DNA of 33,083 nt from Sporanaerobium hydrogeniformans (lineage in GTDB: Bacteria; Bacillota; Clostridia; Lachnospirales; Cellulosilyticaceae). The notes under the pieces are model-generated. The model searched no databases. It saw only the letters and a program-made list of their open reading frames with translations, and had not been told where the DNA came from. Shown piece after piece: positions 1-7,783 of this stretch. Numbering within the stretch: the stretch's first letter is position 1; each line of letters opens with the position of its first letter. The position numbers and the translations under genes were made by a program. The stretch spans positions 1 to 33,083 of the forward strand of contig NZ_PEDL01000026.1 of NCBI RefSeq assembly GCF_002735925.1. The letters run 5' to 3'.

Positions 1-172
<172 letters not shown>

Positions 173-387
173 AAGTTTGTCCATGCAACCTAAGTTGCTG
201 ACTTATTACTTAGTACTTTATAGTACTCACTGAACTTAAAATTAAGTTCATGAATCGACTGGTTTTATGGTTACTATTTTGTTTTCAAAGTTCATTATTG
301 GTTTACTCTATTTAAAAGTAAAATTATCTGTTGCCACTTATTGGTGACGACTTGTATAATATTACACGAGTAATCTACATATGTCAA
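173..387 (-). promoter_or_regulatory. rRNA operon promoter and 16S leader
   Basis: On the minus strand a -35 TTGACA (382-387) is followed after 17 nt by a -10 TAATAT (359-364), giving a start near 352 and a leader of about 180 nt. The leader holds a boxA-like CTTTGAAAAC segment (281-290), typical of Firmicute rRNA leaders and used for antitermination. It also has a hairpin with arms TGAACTT/AAGTTCA (231-250) that could be part of the processing structure. Apart from this leader the stretch 388-490 shows only AT-rich sequence and the ribosome binding site of the next gene. Confidence 0.8.
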
Positions 388-490
388 CACCTTTCATAAA
401 ACTTTTTATAATTTTTTTTTACGCCTAACTTCTTTTTCTATTTTATGATATGATAGAAAAAATATTTGTTCTATAACGAGGTGAATTATA

Positions 491-1372
491 ATGTATATTA
501 TTCAGTTTATCCGTGGTTTCTTTATGGCTCTTGCCGATAGTGTACCCGGAGTATCTGGTGGCTCCATTGCATTTATTATGGGCTTCTATGATGAGTTTAT
601 CGACTCTCTTAATACTTTAGTATCTAATCATTCTTTAGAAGAAAAGAAAAAATCTCTCTTCTTCTTATTTAAATTAGGCCTTGGTTGGATTGTTGGTATG
701 GTTCTTTCTATATTTATTCTTGCTTCACTTTTTGAAGAGCAGATTTATGGTATCAGTTCTTTATTCATTGGTTTTATTCTTTTTTCAATCCCTCTTATTG
801 CTAATGAAGAAAGAAAAACACTTGCTAAAAACTATCGTGGTCTTATTTTTTCTATATTAGGTATTGTCCTTGTCGTACTTATTACTTATTTTAATCCTAC
901 TGGTGGTGGAAGTAGTATTACACTTCATCAATTCTCCTTCCCTCTTGCCATTTATGTTTTTTTTGCAGGTATGATAGCTATTTCAGCTATGGTGCTTCCC
1001 GGTATTTCTGGTTCTACCTTGCTACTTATATTCGGTCTATATGTACCTGTAGTCAATGCCGTAAAACAGCTTTTAACTTTTAATTTTAATGTCTTTCCAT
1101 TACTTTTTTGTTTTGGATTAGGTATTTTAGGAGGAATTATTTTAACTATACGCGGTATCCGCTACCTTCTAGCACATTACCGTACTCAGATGATTTATTT
1201 TATATTAGGTTTGATGCTTGGTTCACTTTATGCTGTTTGTATGGGACCTACTACACTAGAAACTCCTCAACCTCCTATGAGTCTTGATAATTTTAATATT
1301 CTCTTATTTATTACAGGCGGACTACTTATTATAGGTCTTGAAAAAGTAAAAGGTATTTCTACCATCAAATAG
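491..1372 (+). CDS. popT: DUF368 membrane protein, PopT-type undecaprenyl-phosphate translocase
   Basis: A 293-residue polytopic membrane protein of the DUF368 family. Members of this family (PopT) are reported to flip undecaprenyl phosphate back across the membrane so the lipid carrier can be reused for wall synthesis. The sequence shows the family hallmark twice: DSVPGVSGGS at about residues 16-25 and VLPGISGST at about 168-176, an internal repeat as expected for an inverted-repeat transporter. Hydrophobic helices fill the remainder. A ribosome binding site (GAGGTG) lies 8 nt before the ATG. The gene is divergent from the rRNA operon and ends at its own terminator (1425-1460), so it is probably monocistronic. 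Family assignment is sure; the flippase role is inferred from homologues. Confidence 0.88.
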   Translation: MYIIQFIRGFFMALADSVPGVSGGSIAFIMGFYDEFIDSLNTLVSNHSLEEKKKSLFFLFKLGLGWIVGMVLSIFILASLFEEQIYGISSLFIGFILFSIPLIANEERKTLAKNYRGLIFSILGIVLVVLITYFNPTGGGSSITLHQFSFPLAIYVFFAGMIAISAMVLPGISGSTLLLIFGLYVPVVNAVKQLLTFNFNVFPLLFCFGLGILGGIILTIRGIRYLLAHYRTQMIYFILGLMLGSLYAVCMGPTTLETPQPPMSLDNFNILLFITGGLLIIGLEKVKGISTIK

Positions 1373-1424
1373 GTATTCATTTTCTGCTAAAAAACTCTTA
1401 AAGATAATACTTACGTATTTTAAT

Positions 1425-1460
1425 CCTCTATAGTTACTAAATAACTATAGGGGCTTTTTA
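1425..1460 (+). terminator. Rho-independent terminator after popT
   Basis: A 12-bp stem CCTCTATAGTTA/TAACTATAGGGG (1425-1436 with 1442-1453, one T-G pair) with a 5-nt loop is followed by CTTTTTAT. It lies 52 bp after the popT stop. Confidence 0.85.
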
Positions 1461-1495
1461 TATCTATAATAGACCTCTGCTTCATTAATAGACTA

Positions 1496-1530
1496 ATAAA
1501 AAACAGACCCTATAAAATAGAGTCCGTTTT
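1496..1530 (-). terminator. Rho-independent terminator of ptsHI
   Basis: On the minus strand an imperfect hairpin GACTCTAT/ATAGGGTC, extended by AAAAC/GTTTT, ends in a run of six T. It lies about 30 nt after the ptsI stop codon. Confidence 0.75.
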
Positions 1531-1562
1531 ACTTATTAACAAATTTTTACTTTTATAAGCTA

Positions 1563-3176
1563 TTAGTTTTCTAGAAGCTTTTTCTTAGCGCCTAAAATAG
1601 AAGTAGCACTCATGGAAAACTCATCTAATCCATATTCTAAAAGAGTTGGGATTGCCTCTTCATCTCCCGCCATTTCACCGCACATCCCTACCCACTTCCC
1701 TTGACTATGAGCACCGTCTATCGTCATTTTAATAAGACGTAAAACTGCTGGGTGTAATGGATTATAAAGATAGGAAACCTTTTCACTCATTCGATCTGCT
1801 GCTAAAGTATATTGAATAAGGTCATTCGTTCCAATAGAGAAGAAATCGACATGCTTAGCCAGTTCATCTGCCATAACCGCTGCTGCTGGAATTTCTATCA
1901 TGATTCCCCATTCAACAGCCTCTGAATAGCTTCGACCTTCTTTTTCAAGTTCTTTCTTGCATAGCTCCACAATCTCCATAGCTTGTTTAAATTCTTCAAT
2001 GCCTGATATCATTGGGAACATCACTGCTAATTGACCATAAACAGAAGCTCTAAGTAATGCACGTATCTGCACCTTAAAAATTTCTATTTGGTCGAGACAA
2101 AGTCTAATAGCTCTATACCCTAAAAAAGGATTCATTTCTATTGGAAGTGGTAAATAGGGTAAGGTTTTATCTCCTCCTATATCAAGGGTACGGATAACTA
2201 CTTTTTTGCCTTCCATTTTTTCAAGCACAAATTTATAGCTTTCAAATTGCTCTTCCTCAGTAGGTGCTTGTTCTCTATCCATGTATAAGAATTCTGTCCT
2301 AAAGAGCCCAATGCCATCTCCACCATATTCTAGCACTTGAAGTACATCTTCTGGCTTACCAATGTTACCACATACTTCTATTTTTTTCCCTTCTTTAGTT
2401 ACTACCTGTACATCTTTTAATTTTTTAAGTTGTTTTTGATTTTCTTTAAAAGCTATTTGCTTGTCTCTATATGTCCTAATAGTAGCTTCGTCTGGGTTAA
2501 TGATAACCAAACCTTCTGTACCATCTATAATCACTGTATCACCATTCTGTACACAAGAGGTTATATCCTTCAAGCCTACCACAGCTGGAATTTCTAATGT
2601 TCTAGCCATAATAGCAGAGTGAGAAGTTCTACCACCAATATTGGTTAAAAAGCCCACTACTTTTTCTTTATCTAGTTGAGCTGTATCAGAAGGAGTCAAA
2701 TCATGAGCAATCACAATTGTTTCTGGCTCATTAATCTCTAGTCCAATGGTATGACCTGCTAAATTGGCAAGAAGCCTTCTTGAAACATCTTTTATATCTG
2801 CTGCTCTTTCTCTTAGATAAGGGTCATCAATTGCTTCAAAAAGGGCAACTAATCCCTTTGTCACACTTTCTATGGCATGAAGACTATTCGCTTTATTGTC
2901 TTTAATTTCATTTTGTATAGAATCTATATACTCAGGATCCTCTAAAATAAGTAGATGTGCTTCGAATACAGCTGCCTCATCTTCTCCTAAAGAAGCCTTT
3001 GCTTTTTCTTTAATCTGTTCTAATTGCTTTTTTGTAAGCTTTATTGCATGAGTAAGCTTCTCCATTTCTACTGAGGTATCATTAACTAAATCATTTGTAA
3101 TAATCACCTCTTGCTCCTCATACAAAAATACCTTTCCAATAGCATATCCCTTTGATGCAGCAATGCCTTTTTTCAC
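1563..3176 (-). CDS. ptsI: Phosphoenolpyruvate-protein phosphotransferase (PTS enzyme I)
   Basis: Enzyme I starts the sugar phosphotransferase system in the cytoplasm: it takes phosphate from phosphoenolpyruvate onto a histidine and passes it to HPr. Visible are the N-terminal HPr-binding region, the phospho-histidine motif GGRTSHSAIMARTLEIPAVV with His186, and the C-terminal PEP-binding barrel with the signatures FRTEFLYMDR and GIMIEIPAA. At 537 residues it is a little shorter than the usual 570 or so, but both ends look complete. The start is GTG, chosen because AGGAGG lies 8 nt upstream. ptsH ends 23 nt before it, so the two form a ptsH-ptsI operon, ending at the terminator 1496-1530. No sugar-specific EII genes are nearby, so this is the general PTS locus. 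Confidence 0.97.
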   Translation of the reverse strand: MKKGIAASKGYAIGKVFLYEEQEVIITNDLVNDTSVEMEKLTHAIKLTKKQLEQIKEKAKASLGEDEAAVFEAHLLILEDPEYIDSIQNEIKDNKANSLHAIESVTKGLVALFEAIDDPYLRERAADIKDVSRRLLANLAGHTIGLEINEPETIVIAHDLTPSDTAQLDKEKVVGFLTNIGGRTSHSAIMARTLEIPAVVGLKDITSCVQNGDTVIIDGTEGLVIINPDEATIRTYRDKQIAFKENQKQLKKLKDVQVVTKEGKKIEVCGNIGKPEDVLQVLEYGGDGIGLFRTEFLYMDREQAPTEEEQFESYKFVLEKMEGKKVVIRTLDIGGDKTLPYLPLPIEMNPFLGYRAIRLCLDQIEIFKVQIRALLRASVYGQLAVMFPMISGIEEFKQAMEIVELCKKELEKEGRSYSEAVEWGIMIEIPAAAVMADELAKHVDFFSIGTNDLIQYTLAADRMSEKVSYLYNPLHPAVLRLIKMTIDGAHSQGKWVGMCGEMAGDEEAIPTLLEYGLDEFSMSATSILGAKKKLLEN

Positions 3177-3199
3177 GAAACATTCCTCCTCAAATTGAA

Positions 3200-3463
3200 T
3201 TAAGCTTCTTTAATGGACGCAATAAATTCTGCAATTTTTTTTGCAGCTATTTCTTCGTCTTCACCTTCTGCTACTACTTCTACATCAGCATCAGCCGGAA
3301 TCCCTAATGCAAGGATAGCTATTAAACTTTTTGCATTACCTTGTTTATCTTCATACTTTAATGTAATATTCGATTTAAAAGTTGAAGCTTCTTTACAAAC
3401 AAGTGTAGCTGGTCTAGCATGTAAACCTGTTGGATTATTTAGTTTTATTGTGAATGTTGTCAT
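3200..3463 (-). CDS. ptsH: Phosphocarrier protein HPr
   Basis: HPr is the small cytoplasmic carrier that receives phosphate from enzyme I and gives it to the sugar-specific EIIA proteins. The 87-residue protein has the active-site motif TGLHARPA with His15. It also has the regulatory serine Ser46 in NAKSLIAI, the residue that HPr kinase modifies in Firmicutes for CcpA-dependent catabolite control, so this copy appears competent for both roles. It is the first gene of the ptsH-ptsI operon and is the usual length for the family. A promoter and a leader hairpin lie just upstream (3501-3572). No HPr kinase gene is in the window. Confidence 0.97.
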   Translation of the reverse strand: MTTFTIKLNNPTGLHARPATLVCKEASTFKSNITLKYEDKQGNAKSLIAILALGIPADADVEVVAEGEDEEIAAKKIAEFIASIKEA

Positions 3464-3500
3464 GTTGTTTCCTCTTTCTTTATTTAAATTAATGAACTTA

Positions 3501-3572
3501 AGGAAAGAATCTTTTTAACCTATTCTTTCCTAAACACTCTCATATTATAATCAATATTTATAGACTATGAAA
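3501..3572 (-). promoter_or_regulatory. ptsH promoter and 5'-UTR hairpin
   Basis: On the minus strand a perfect -10 TATAAT (3544-3549) is preceded after 17 nt by a poor -35 TTTCAT (3567-3572). The transcript would start near 3537. It would then immediately form a 10-bp hairpin AGGAAAGAAT/ATTCTTTCCT (3501-3510 with 3522-3531, 11-nt loop) about 38 nt before the ptsH start. The weak -35 would suit activator dependence, but no operator is recognised. The hairpin may stabilise the mRNA end. Confidence 0.5.
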
Positions 3573-3626
3573 TAGATAAATTTTAACATATTTGTAAACT
3601 TTTGTAGTTTATTTAACAATCATTTT

Positions 3627-4322
3627 TTACAAACTTTCATCCTGTATCCACAAAGAAGAAGATTTACTTTTGTGGAGCATCTCTCCTAATGTCCATAAAA
3701 ACAGTGCAATAAGGAGTGCACCTATAATAAGCATCGTATTAAAATCTGTCTTTACCCTAAGTAACGAAATTAATTTTAGCATGCCAAATACAAAGAAGAG
3801 AGACGCTGAAAAAATCCTAATCAGCAAAGGCGAAATAAGCTTTCCCATTTTACCACCTATTAAAATACCTAAACTACTTACTACTAGCATGGCACTTATC
3901 GTACCTGCTAATACAATAAGTGGGTAACTCGCCTCCATTCCTAAAGTAACTGCAGCAAGCTGAGTTTTATCACCTAACTCACCTACAAAGAAAGCTGTTG
4001 TTACAATCAAAAATGGCCAATTATATGTTTCTGTTTTTTTTTCATTTTCTTCTTTTTCCTGTTGAAGGGAAGTAAATGCAAAATAAAGAAAAGCAATACT
4101 ACTAACAAAAGATAAGCAACTTATCGAAATAATATTCCCCAACGTAACACCAATGAGTATTGCCAACCCATGATTGAATAATACACCCAAAAATACCCCT
4201 GCTAAAACTTCTTTCATAGAATATCTAGAAGCAAATAGCATGGCTAAAAGTTGTGATTTATCTCCCATTTCTGCCATAAATACAAGAAGAAAAGCACTTG
4301 TCATTTCTTTTAACATTTTCAT
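3627..4322 (-). CDS. GDT1/TMEM165 (UPF0016) family cation transporter
   Basis: A 231-residue membrane protein with about six helices, arranged as two homologous halves. Each half carries the family motif E-x-G-D-K-S/T: EMGDKS at residues 18-23 and ELGDKT at 115-120. This duplicated motif defines the UPF0016/GDT1 family, whose characterised bacterial members export manganese and whose eukaryotic members move Mn/Ca with protons. A lysine- and glutamate-rich loop (about 87-99) joins the halves. The gene is divergent from yjeM. I looked for a yybP-ykoY manganese riboswitch in the 182-bp gap and did not see one, so manganese control is not supported by sequence here. Substrate is inferred from the family. 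Confidence 0.88.
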   Translation of the reverse strand: MKMLKEMTSAFLLVFMAEMGDKSQLLAMLFASRYSMKEVLAGVFLGVLFNHGLAILIGVTLGNIISISCLSFVSSIAFLYFAFTSLQQEKEENEKKTETYNWPFLIVTTAFFVGELGDKTQLAAVTLGMEASYPLIVLAGTISAMLVVSSLGILIGGKMGKLISPLLIRIFSASLFFVFGMLKLISLLRVKTDFNTMLIIGALLIALFLWTLGEMLHKSKSSSLWIQDESL

Positions 4323-4504
4323 TCCCCCTTCGCACTCTTCTCAAAATGCATTTTTGTGACATGTCCCCCTTCTACTATATGCACTATACTTCTAGTCTCA
4401 TTATTACTTTCTATCTAAAAATAAGAATTAATTTTAAAAAATAGTACACTCTAATAACTAGCTTCAATAAATATTTCTCACAGTTTTTATTTGGGAGGCT
4501 CATT

Positions 4505-6016
4505 ATGTCTAATCAAGCTATTAAAAAATTAACTTTATATTCACTTGTCCTAATGATCTTTACTTCAGTTTTTGGCTTTGCTAACATACCTCGTGCCTTC
4601 TTCCTCATGGGTTATGCTGCTGTTCCTTGGTATATTCTTGGTGCTCTAGCTTTCTTTATCCCTTATGCCTTTATGCTGGCTGAATATGGCGCTGCCTTTA
4701 AACAAGAAAAAGGTGGTATTTTTTCTTGGATGCAGCGTTCTGTTGGAGCTAAGTATGCCTTTATTGGTACCTTTATGTGGTATGCTTCCTATCTTGTTTG
4801 GCAGGTAAGTGTCTCTTCTTCTATTTGGATTCCTTTATCCAATGCTATCTTTGGAGAAGACCGTACTTCTCAGCTTACTTTTATGGGACTTAATAGTACA
4901 CAAGTCATTGGTATTCTAGGTATCATATGGATTAATTTGGTTACTTTTATCTCCTCTCGTGGGATGAGTAGTATCAAAAAAGTAACATCTGTAGGAGGCT
5001 TTGCTGTTGCTTTACTCAATGTTGCACTTTTAGTAGGCGGCCTTTTAGTTCTCTTCTTTAATGGTGGACGTCTTGCTGAACCTATAACACACCTTGCACA
5101 TTCTTTGTCTGCTTCACCTAACCCTAAGTATCAATCCCGTCTTTCTATCCTCTCTTTTTTTACTTACGCTCTTTTTGCCTATGGTGGAATTGAAGCTGTA
5201 GGTGGACTTGTAGATCAAACTGAAAAAGCAGAAAAGACCTTTCCAAAGGGAGTTGCCATTTCTGCTATCATTATTTCTATTGGTTATTCTCTTGGAATTT
5301 TTATGATTGGTATCTTTATTAACTGGCAAAATATTTTATCACTTCCTAGTGTAAATACTGCCAATGTTACCTATATTATTATGAACAATCTAGGTTATGA
5401 ATTAGCTAAAGGTCTTGGTATTTCTCAAGCTACAGCACTTATAATAGGTGCATGGATTGCTCGATTTGCTGGACTTGCTATGTTCCTTGCCTTAACGGGT
5501 GCTTTCTTTACCTTGATTTACTCTCCCCTTAAACAACTTATAGAAGGAACACCTGCCGCACTTTGGCCTAAAAGCTGGACTGTTATCAAAAATGATATGC
5601 CTGTTCATGCTATGATTGTTCAATCTCTTGTAGTAAGCCTTCTTATCCTACTCGTTTCCTTTGGTGGTGAAAATGCATCAGCCTTCTTTAACAAACTCGT
5701 TACTATGACTAATGTAGCTATGACTATTCCTTATATGTTCTTATCTATTGCCTTTCCTTTTTTTAAGAAAAAAGCCAGTATTTATCGCCCATTTGAAATA
5801 TATACCACCTACACTTGGGCACTAATCACCTCTATTATTGTTACAGTCACAATAGGTCTAGCTAATATTTTCTCCATTATTGAACCTGCTCTTACAAATA
5901 ATAACTTGATAGACAGCCTTTTAACAGGCGGTGGACCTATACTCTTTGCTTTAGTTGCTTATTTCCTTTATACAAGTTATGAAAATAAAATAAGAAACAA
6001 AAAAATTAAACATTAA
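4505..6016 (+). CDS. yjeM: APC-superfamily amino acid transporter, YjeM type
   Basis: A 503-residue permease with about 12 membrane helices that resembles E. coli YjeM along its whole length. Matching landmarks are LMIFTSVFGFAN at the start, the EYGAAFKQEKGGIFSWM segment after helix 2, FAYGGIEAVGGLVD in the middle and TGAFFTLIYSPLKQLIEGTP near helix 9. YjeM belongs to the amino acid-polyamine-organocation superfamily, close to glutamate/GABA antiporters, and its substrate is not established. The start has a good ribosome binding site (GGGAGG) 7 nt upstream. It appears monocistronic. No clear terminator follows; the next gene converges on it from the minus strand. Confidence 0.85.
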   Translation: MSNQAIKKLTLYSLVLMIFTSVFGFANIPRAFFLMGYAAVPWYILGALAFFIPYAFMLAEYGAAFKQEKGGIFSWMQRSVGAKYAFIGTFMWYASYLVWQVSVSSSIWIPLSNAIFGEDRTSQLTFMGLNSTQVIGILGIIWINLVTFISSRGMSSIKKVTSVGGFAVALLNVALLVGGLLVLFFNGGRLAEPITHLAHSLSASPNPKYQSRLSILSFFTYALFAYGGIEAVGGLVDQTEKAEKTFPKGVAISAIIISIGYSLGIFMIGIFINWQNILSLPSVNTANVTYIIMNNLGYELAKGLGISQATALIIGAWIARFAGLAMFLALTGAFFTLIYSPLKQLIEGTPAALWPKSWTVIKNDMPVHAMIVQSLVVSLLILLVSFGGENASAFFNKLVTMTNVAMTIPYMFLSIAFPFFKKKASIYRPFEIYTTYTWALITSIIVTVTIGLANIFSIIEPALTNNNLIDSLLTGGGPILFALVAYFLYTSYENKIRNKKIKH

Positions 6017-6050
6017 TAAGACCTATTTCCTTTTGTCCTTTTTTCTCTTT

Positions 6051-6263
6051 TTAATAAAACTCCAACTCAAGGTGTACAATAAAAGTATGTACACTAGAGG
6101 TCTCAGTTATTTTCTTTACTTTGCAAATAGGGCAACTTAATGTACACTCTAATGAATGGTGCTGACAAAAAAGATAGTCTTCTTTTCCTCTATGTACCCT
6201 TATTACCTTTTTCCTATAATTTACTACTTCAGGAATAAATAACTCTAGGTGCTTCTCACTCAT
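6051..6263 (-). CDS. Hypothetical small Cys/His-rich protein
   Basis: A 70-codon frame with no family that I recognise. Its middle contains a compact cluster of possible metal ligands, FCQHHSLECTLSCPICKVKK (about residues 32-51), with a CPIC knuckle, so it could bind zinc. The start ATG is preceded by AGGAAA at short spacing, a weak ribosome binding site. It lies downstream of nudC and a smaller candidate ORF on the same strand, and converges with yjeM. The Cys/His cluster is the main argument that it is real. Confidence 0.45.
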   Translation of the reverse strand: MSEKHLELFIPEVVNYRKKVIRVHRGKEDYLFCQHHSLECTLSCPICKVKKITETSSVHTFIVHLELEFY

Positions 6264-6361
6264 TTTCCTAAAAACTTAACTAAGTTCTCTAATTTTTTCT
6301 AAAAAATCCAAAAAGTTACATCTGTGTTTGTACCACACTTTTGCTCTTCTCCAAAAAATTG

Positions 6362-6517
6362 CTAATTTCTTAAGGTTATAACACATTTAAGTAGCCACTT
6401 CATGCTTTTATCGCATCCTATGGCATAACCTCCATAACAAACCCATAGTATGCCTAACGTTAAGATTTCTAGACCATACTCTTCTTGTGTTCTAACCTTC
6501 CCTAGCCTCCACACCAT
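6362..6517 (-). CDS. Candidate 51-residue membrane peptide downstream of nudC
   Basis: An open frame of 51 codons begins 7 bp after the nudC stop. AAAGGGG sits just before ATG GTG, so either of the first two codons could start translation. The product would have one hydrophobic segment (LEILTLGILWVCYGGYAIGC, about residues 16-35) and a basic tail. I recognise no family. Adjacency to nudC suggests translational coupling, but codon use includes AGG and GGG codons that are unusual here, so it may not be expressed. Confidence 0.33.
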   Translation of the reverse strand: MVWRLGKVRTQEEYGLEILTLGILWVCYGGYAIGCDKSMKWLLKCVITLRN

Positions 6518-6524
6518 TTCCCCT

Positions 6525-7361
6525 TTACTTTGATAGACCTAACAAATCCGTAATGATCTGATGAGCAATAGATATAGGTGAGGGTAAAATAGGGAAATTA
6601 TCTTTATCGTACCAATTGGCATCTACTATTTCCTCATGATCCACTGTAATTTCACCACTCTCATATTCAGCGGTAAAACCTAACATAAGAGAATCACCAT
6701 TATACCAAGGTGTACTTCCATAATACTTAATATTTTTCACCTTTATGCCGACTTCTTCTTCTACCTCGCGCCTTACTGCCTGCTCCAAGCTTTCACCTTG
6801 TTCCACATAACCTGCAATAATACTATAGAGTCCTTCTGGAAAATTTGCATTATGAGCAAGTAAAAGCTTATCTCCTTTTGTAACACCTACAATAATCGCT
6901 GGTGCAATATGCGGATAACTCACATTGCCACAACCTAAACAGCGTTTTGCCCGTTCATCTTCCTTAAAAGTAGTTTGCTCCCCACAGTATCCACAAAAGC
7001 GACTCGCATGGTGCCAGTTTAAAAAAGTTCTTCCTCTTACACAAGTAAAAAAGAAATTTTTATCTCCTATCCATGAAGCATCATTTAAGTAGACCCACTC
7101 AAATGCTTCCGGTATCGGTACTTTTTCTTGCCACTCTGTACAGTAGCAAGGCACTTCCCTAAAATAACCCATAAAAAATTTTTCTTTTATTCCTTTTTTT
7201 AATTCGGGATGCTCCTTTTCATCAGGCGCTTCTACATTTTTTCTTGCTTTTAATAAAAGCATATGATTTTTTTTATAAATAAGAAGAATGGTCTTCTCAC
7301 TTCTCGTTTCTAACTCTTTATATTCTGGTCTAAAAGGAATGTCCTCTCTTTTGTATTCCAT
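6525..7361 (-). CDS. nudC: NAD(+)/NADH pyrophosphatase, Nudix family (NudC-like)
   Basis: NudC-type enzymes cleave the pyrophosphate of NAD(H), and NudC also removes NAD caps from RNA. The 278-residue protein has the expected order: an N-terminal domain, a zinc ribbon with Cys123/126 and Cys141/144 (CGYC...CLGC), and a complete Nudix box at residues 184-206 (G-x5-E-x7-RE-V-EEE-V-G). The start ATG at 7361 is preferred over an in-frame GTG six codons upstream because AGAGGGG lies 6 nt before it. Odd point: the motif that marks NAD specificity, SQPWPFPxS in the family, reads STPWYNGDS here (residues 216-224), so substrate preference may differ. Two small candidate ORFs follow on the same strand. 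Confidence 0.87.
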   Translation of the reverse strand: MEYKREDIPFRPEYKELETRSEKTILLIYKKNHMLLLKARKNVEAPDEKEHPELKKGIKEKFFMGYFREVPCYCTEWQEKVPIPEAFEWVYLNDASWIGDKNFFFTCVRGRTFLNWHHASRFCGYCGEQTTFKEDERAKRCLGCGNVSYPHIAPAIIVGVTKGDKLLLAHNANFPEGLYSIIAGYVEQGESLEQAVRREVEEEVGIKVKNIKYYGSTPWYNGDSLMLGFTAEYESGEITVDHEEIVDANWYDKDNFPILPSPISIAHQIITDLLGLSK

Positions 7362-7485
7362 TGCTGTCCCCTCTTTCACACATTTTCCTAAATAGTTATT
7401 TTAACTGGACTCATTTTTCTCATTATACTACCTACCTCTAAGAAAATAAACTTTAAATAATACCACGTCTTTTTACCTAACGTAG

Positions 7486-7506
7486 GGGACGATTCCATAT
7501 CGTCCC
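7486..7506. repeat. Short hairpin repeat, copy 1
   Basis: A perfect 8-bp stem GGGACGAT/ATCGTCCC encloses the 5-nt loop TCCAT, and GTAGG precedes the stem. Two related copies lie at 7632-7652 and 7673-7693. The flanking gap 7362-7733 holds no convincing gene; apart from these repeats it is plain AT-rich sequence. Confidence 0.75.
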
Positions 7507-7631
7507 AAACTCAAATGACTCTATTAGCTTAAATTCACATTTCCTATTAAATAAATGAAATCCAAGCCCTCCAAATATTATTATTTATCTTTTCATAACA
7601 TTTGGGTGAATAGGTAATAGTATGGGGTTAC

Positions 7632-7693
7632 GGACAGATATGGAATCTGCCCCTACGAGGGGGGTGCGGTAGGGGTAGATTCCATATCTACCC
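7632..7693. repeat. Inverted pair of short hairpin repeats, copies 2 and 3
   Basis: Copy 2 (7632-7652) is in reverse orientation: GGACAGAT, loop ATGGA, ATCTGCCC, with one A-C mismatch. Copy 3 (7673-7693) is perfect: GGGTAGAT, loop TCCAT, ATCTACCC. The stems differ between copies but stay paired, while the GATTCCATATC core is constant. The pair is separated by a G-rich 20-bp spacer and flanked by CCCCTACGAGG and CCCGTACGAGG. The arrangement resembles REP-type extragenic palindromes, often mobilised in trans by a RAYT (Y1) transposase; no such gene is visible here. Confidence 0.75.
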
Positions 7694-7733
7694 GTACGAG
7701 GGTGGGGTATGTGCATTATTTAAATAGGTAAAA

Positions 7734-7778
7734 AAAGAGGAGTCTCCCTTCTTGTCTAAGTAAGGGAGACTCCTCTTT
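7734..7778 (-). terminator. Rho-independent terminator of gltX
   Basis: A perfect 17-bp stem (7734-7750 with 7762-7778, core GGAGTCTCCCTT) with an 11-nt loop starts 5 bp past the gltX stop codon. On the minus strand it ends in a run of T (complement of the A run 7730-7736). Confidence 0.93.
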
Positions 7779-7783
7779 AGTCT

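Noticed and set aside
4323-4504. yybP-ykoY manganese riboswitch upstream of the GDT1-family gene
   Set aside because: The conserved loops of that riboswitch are not present on the minus strand here.
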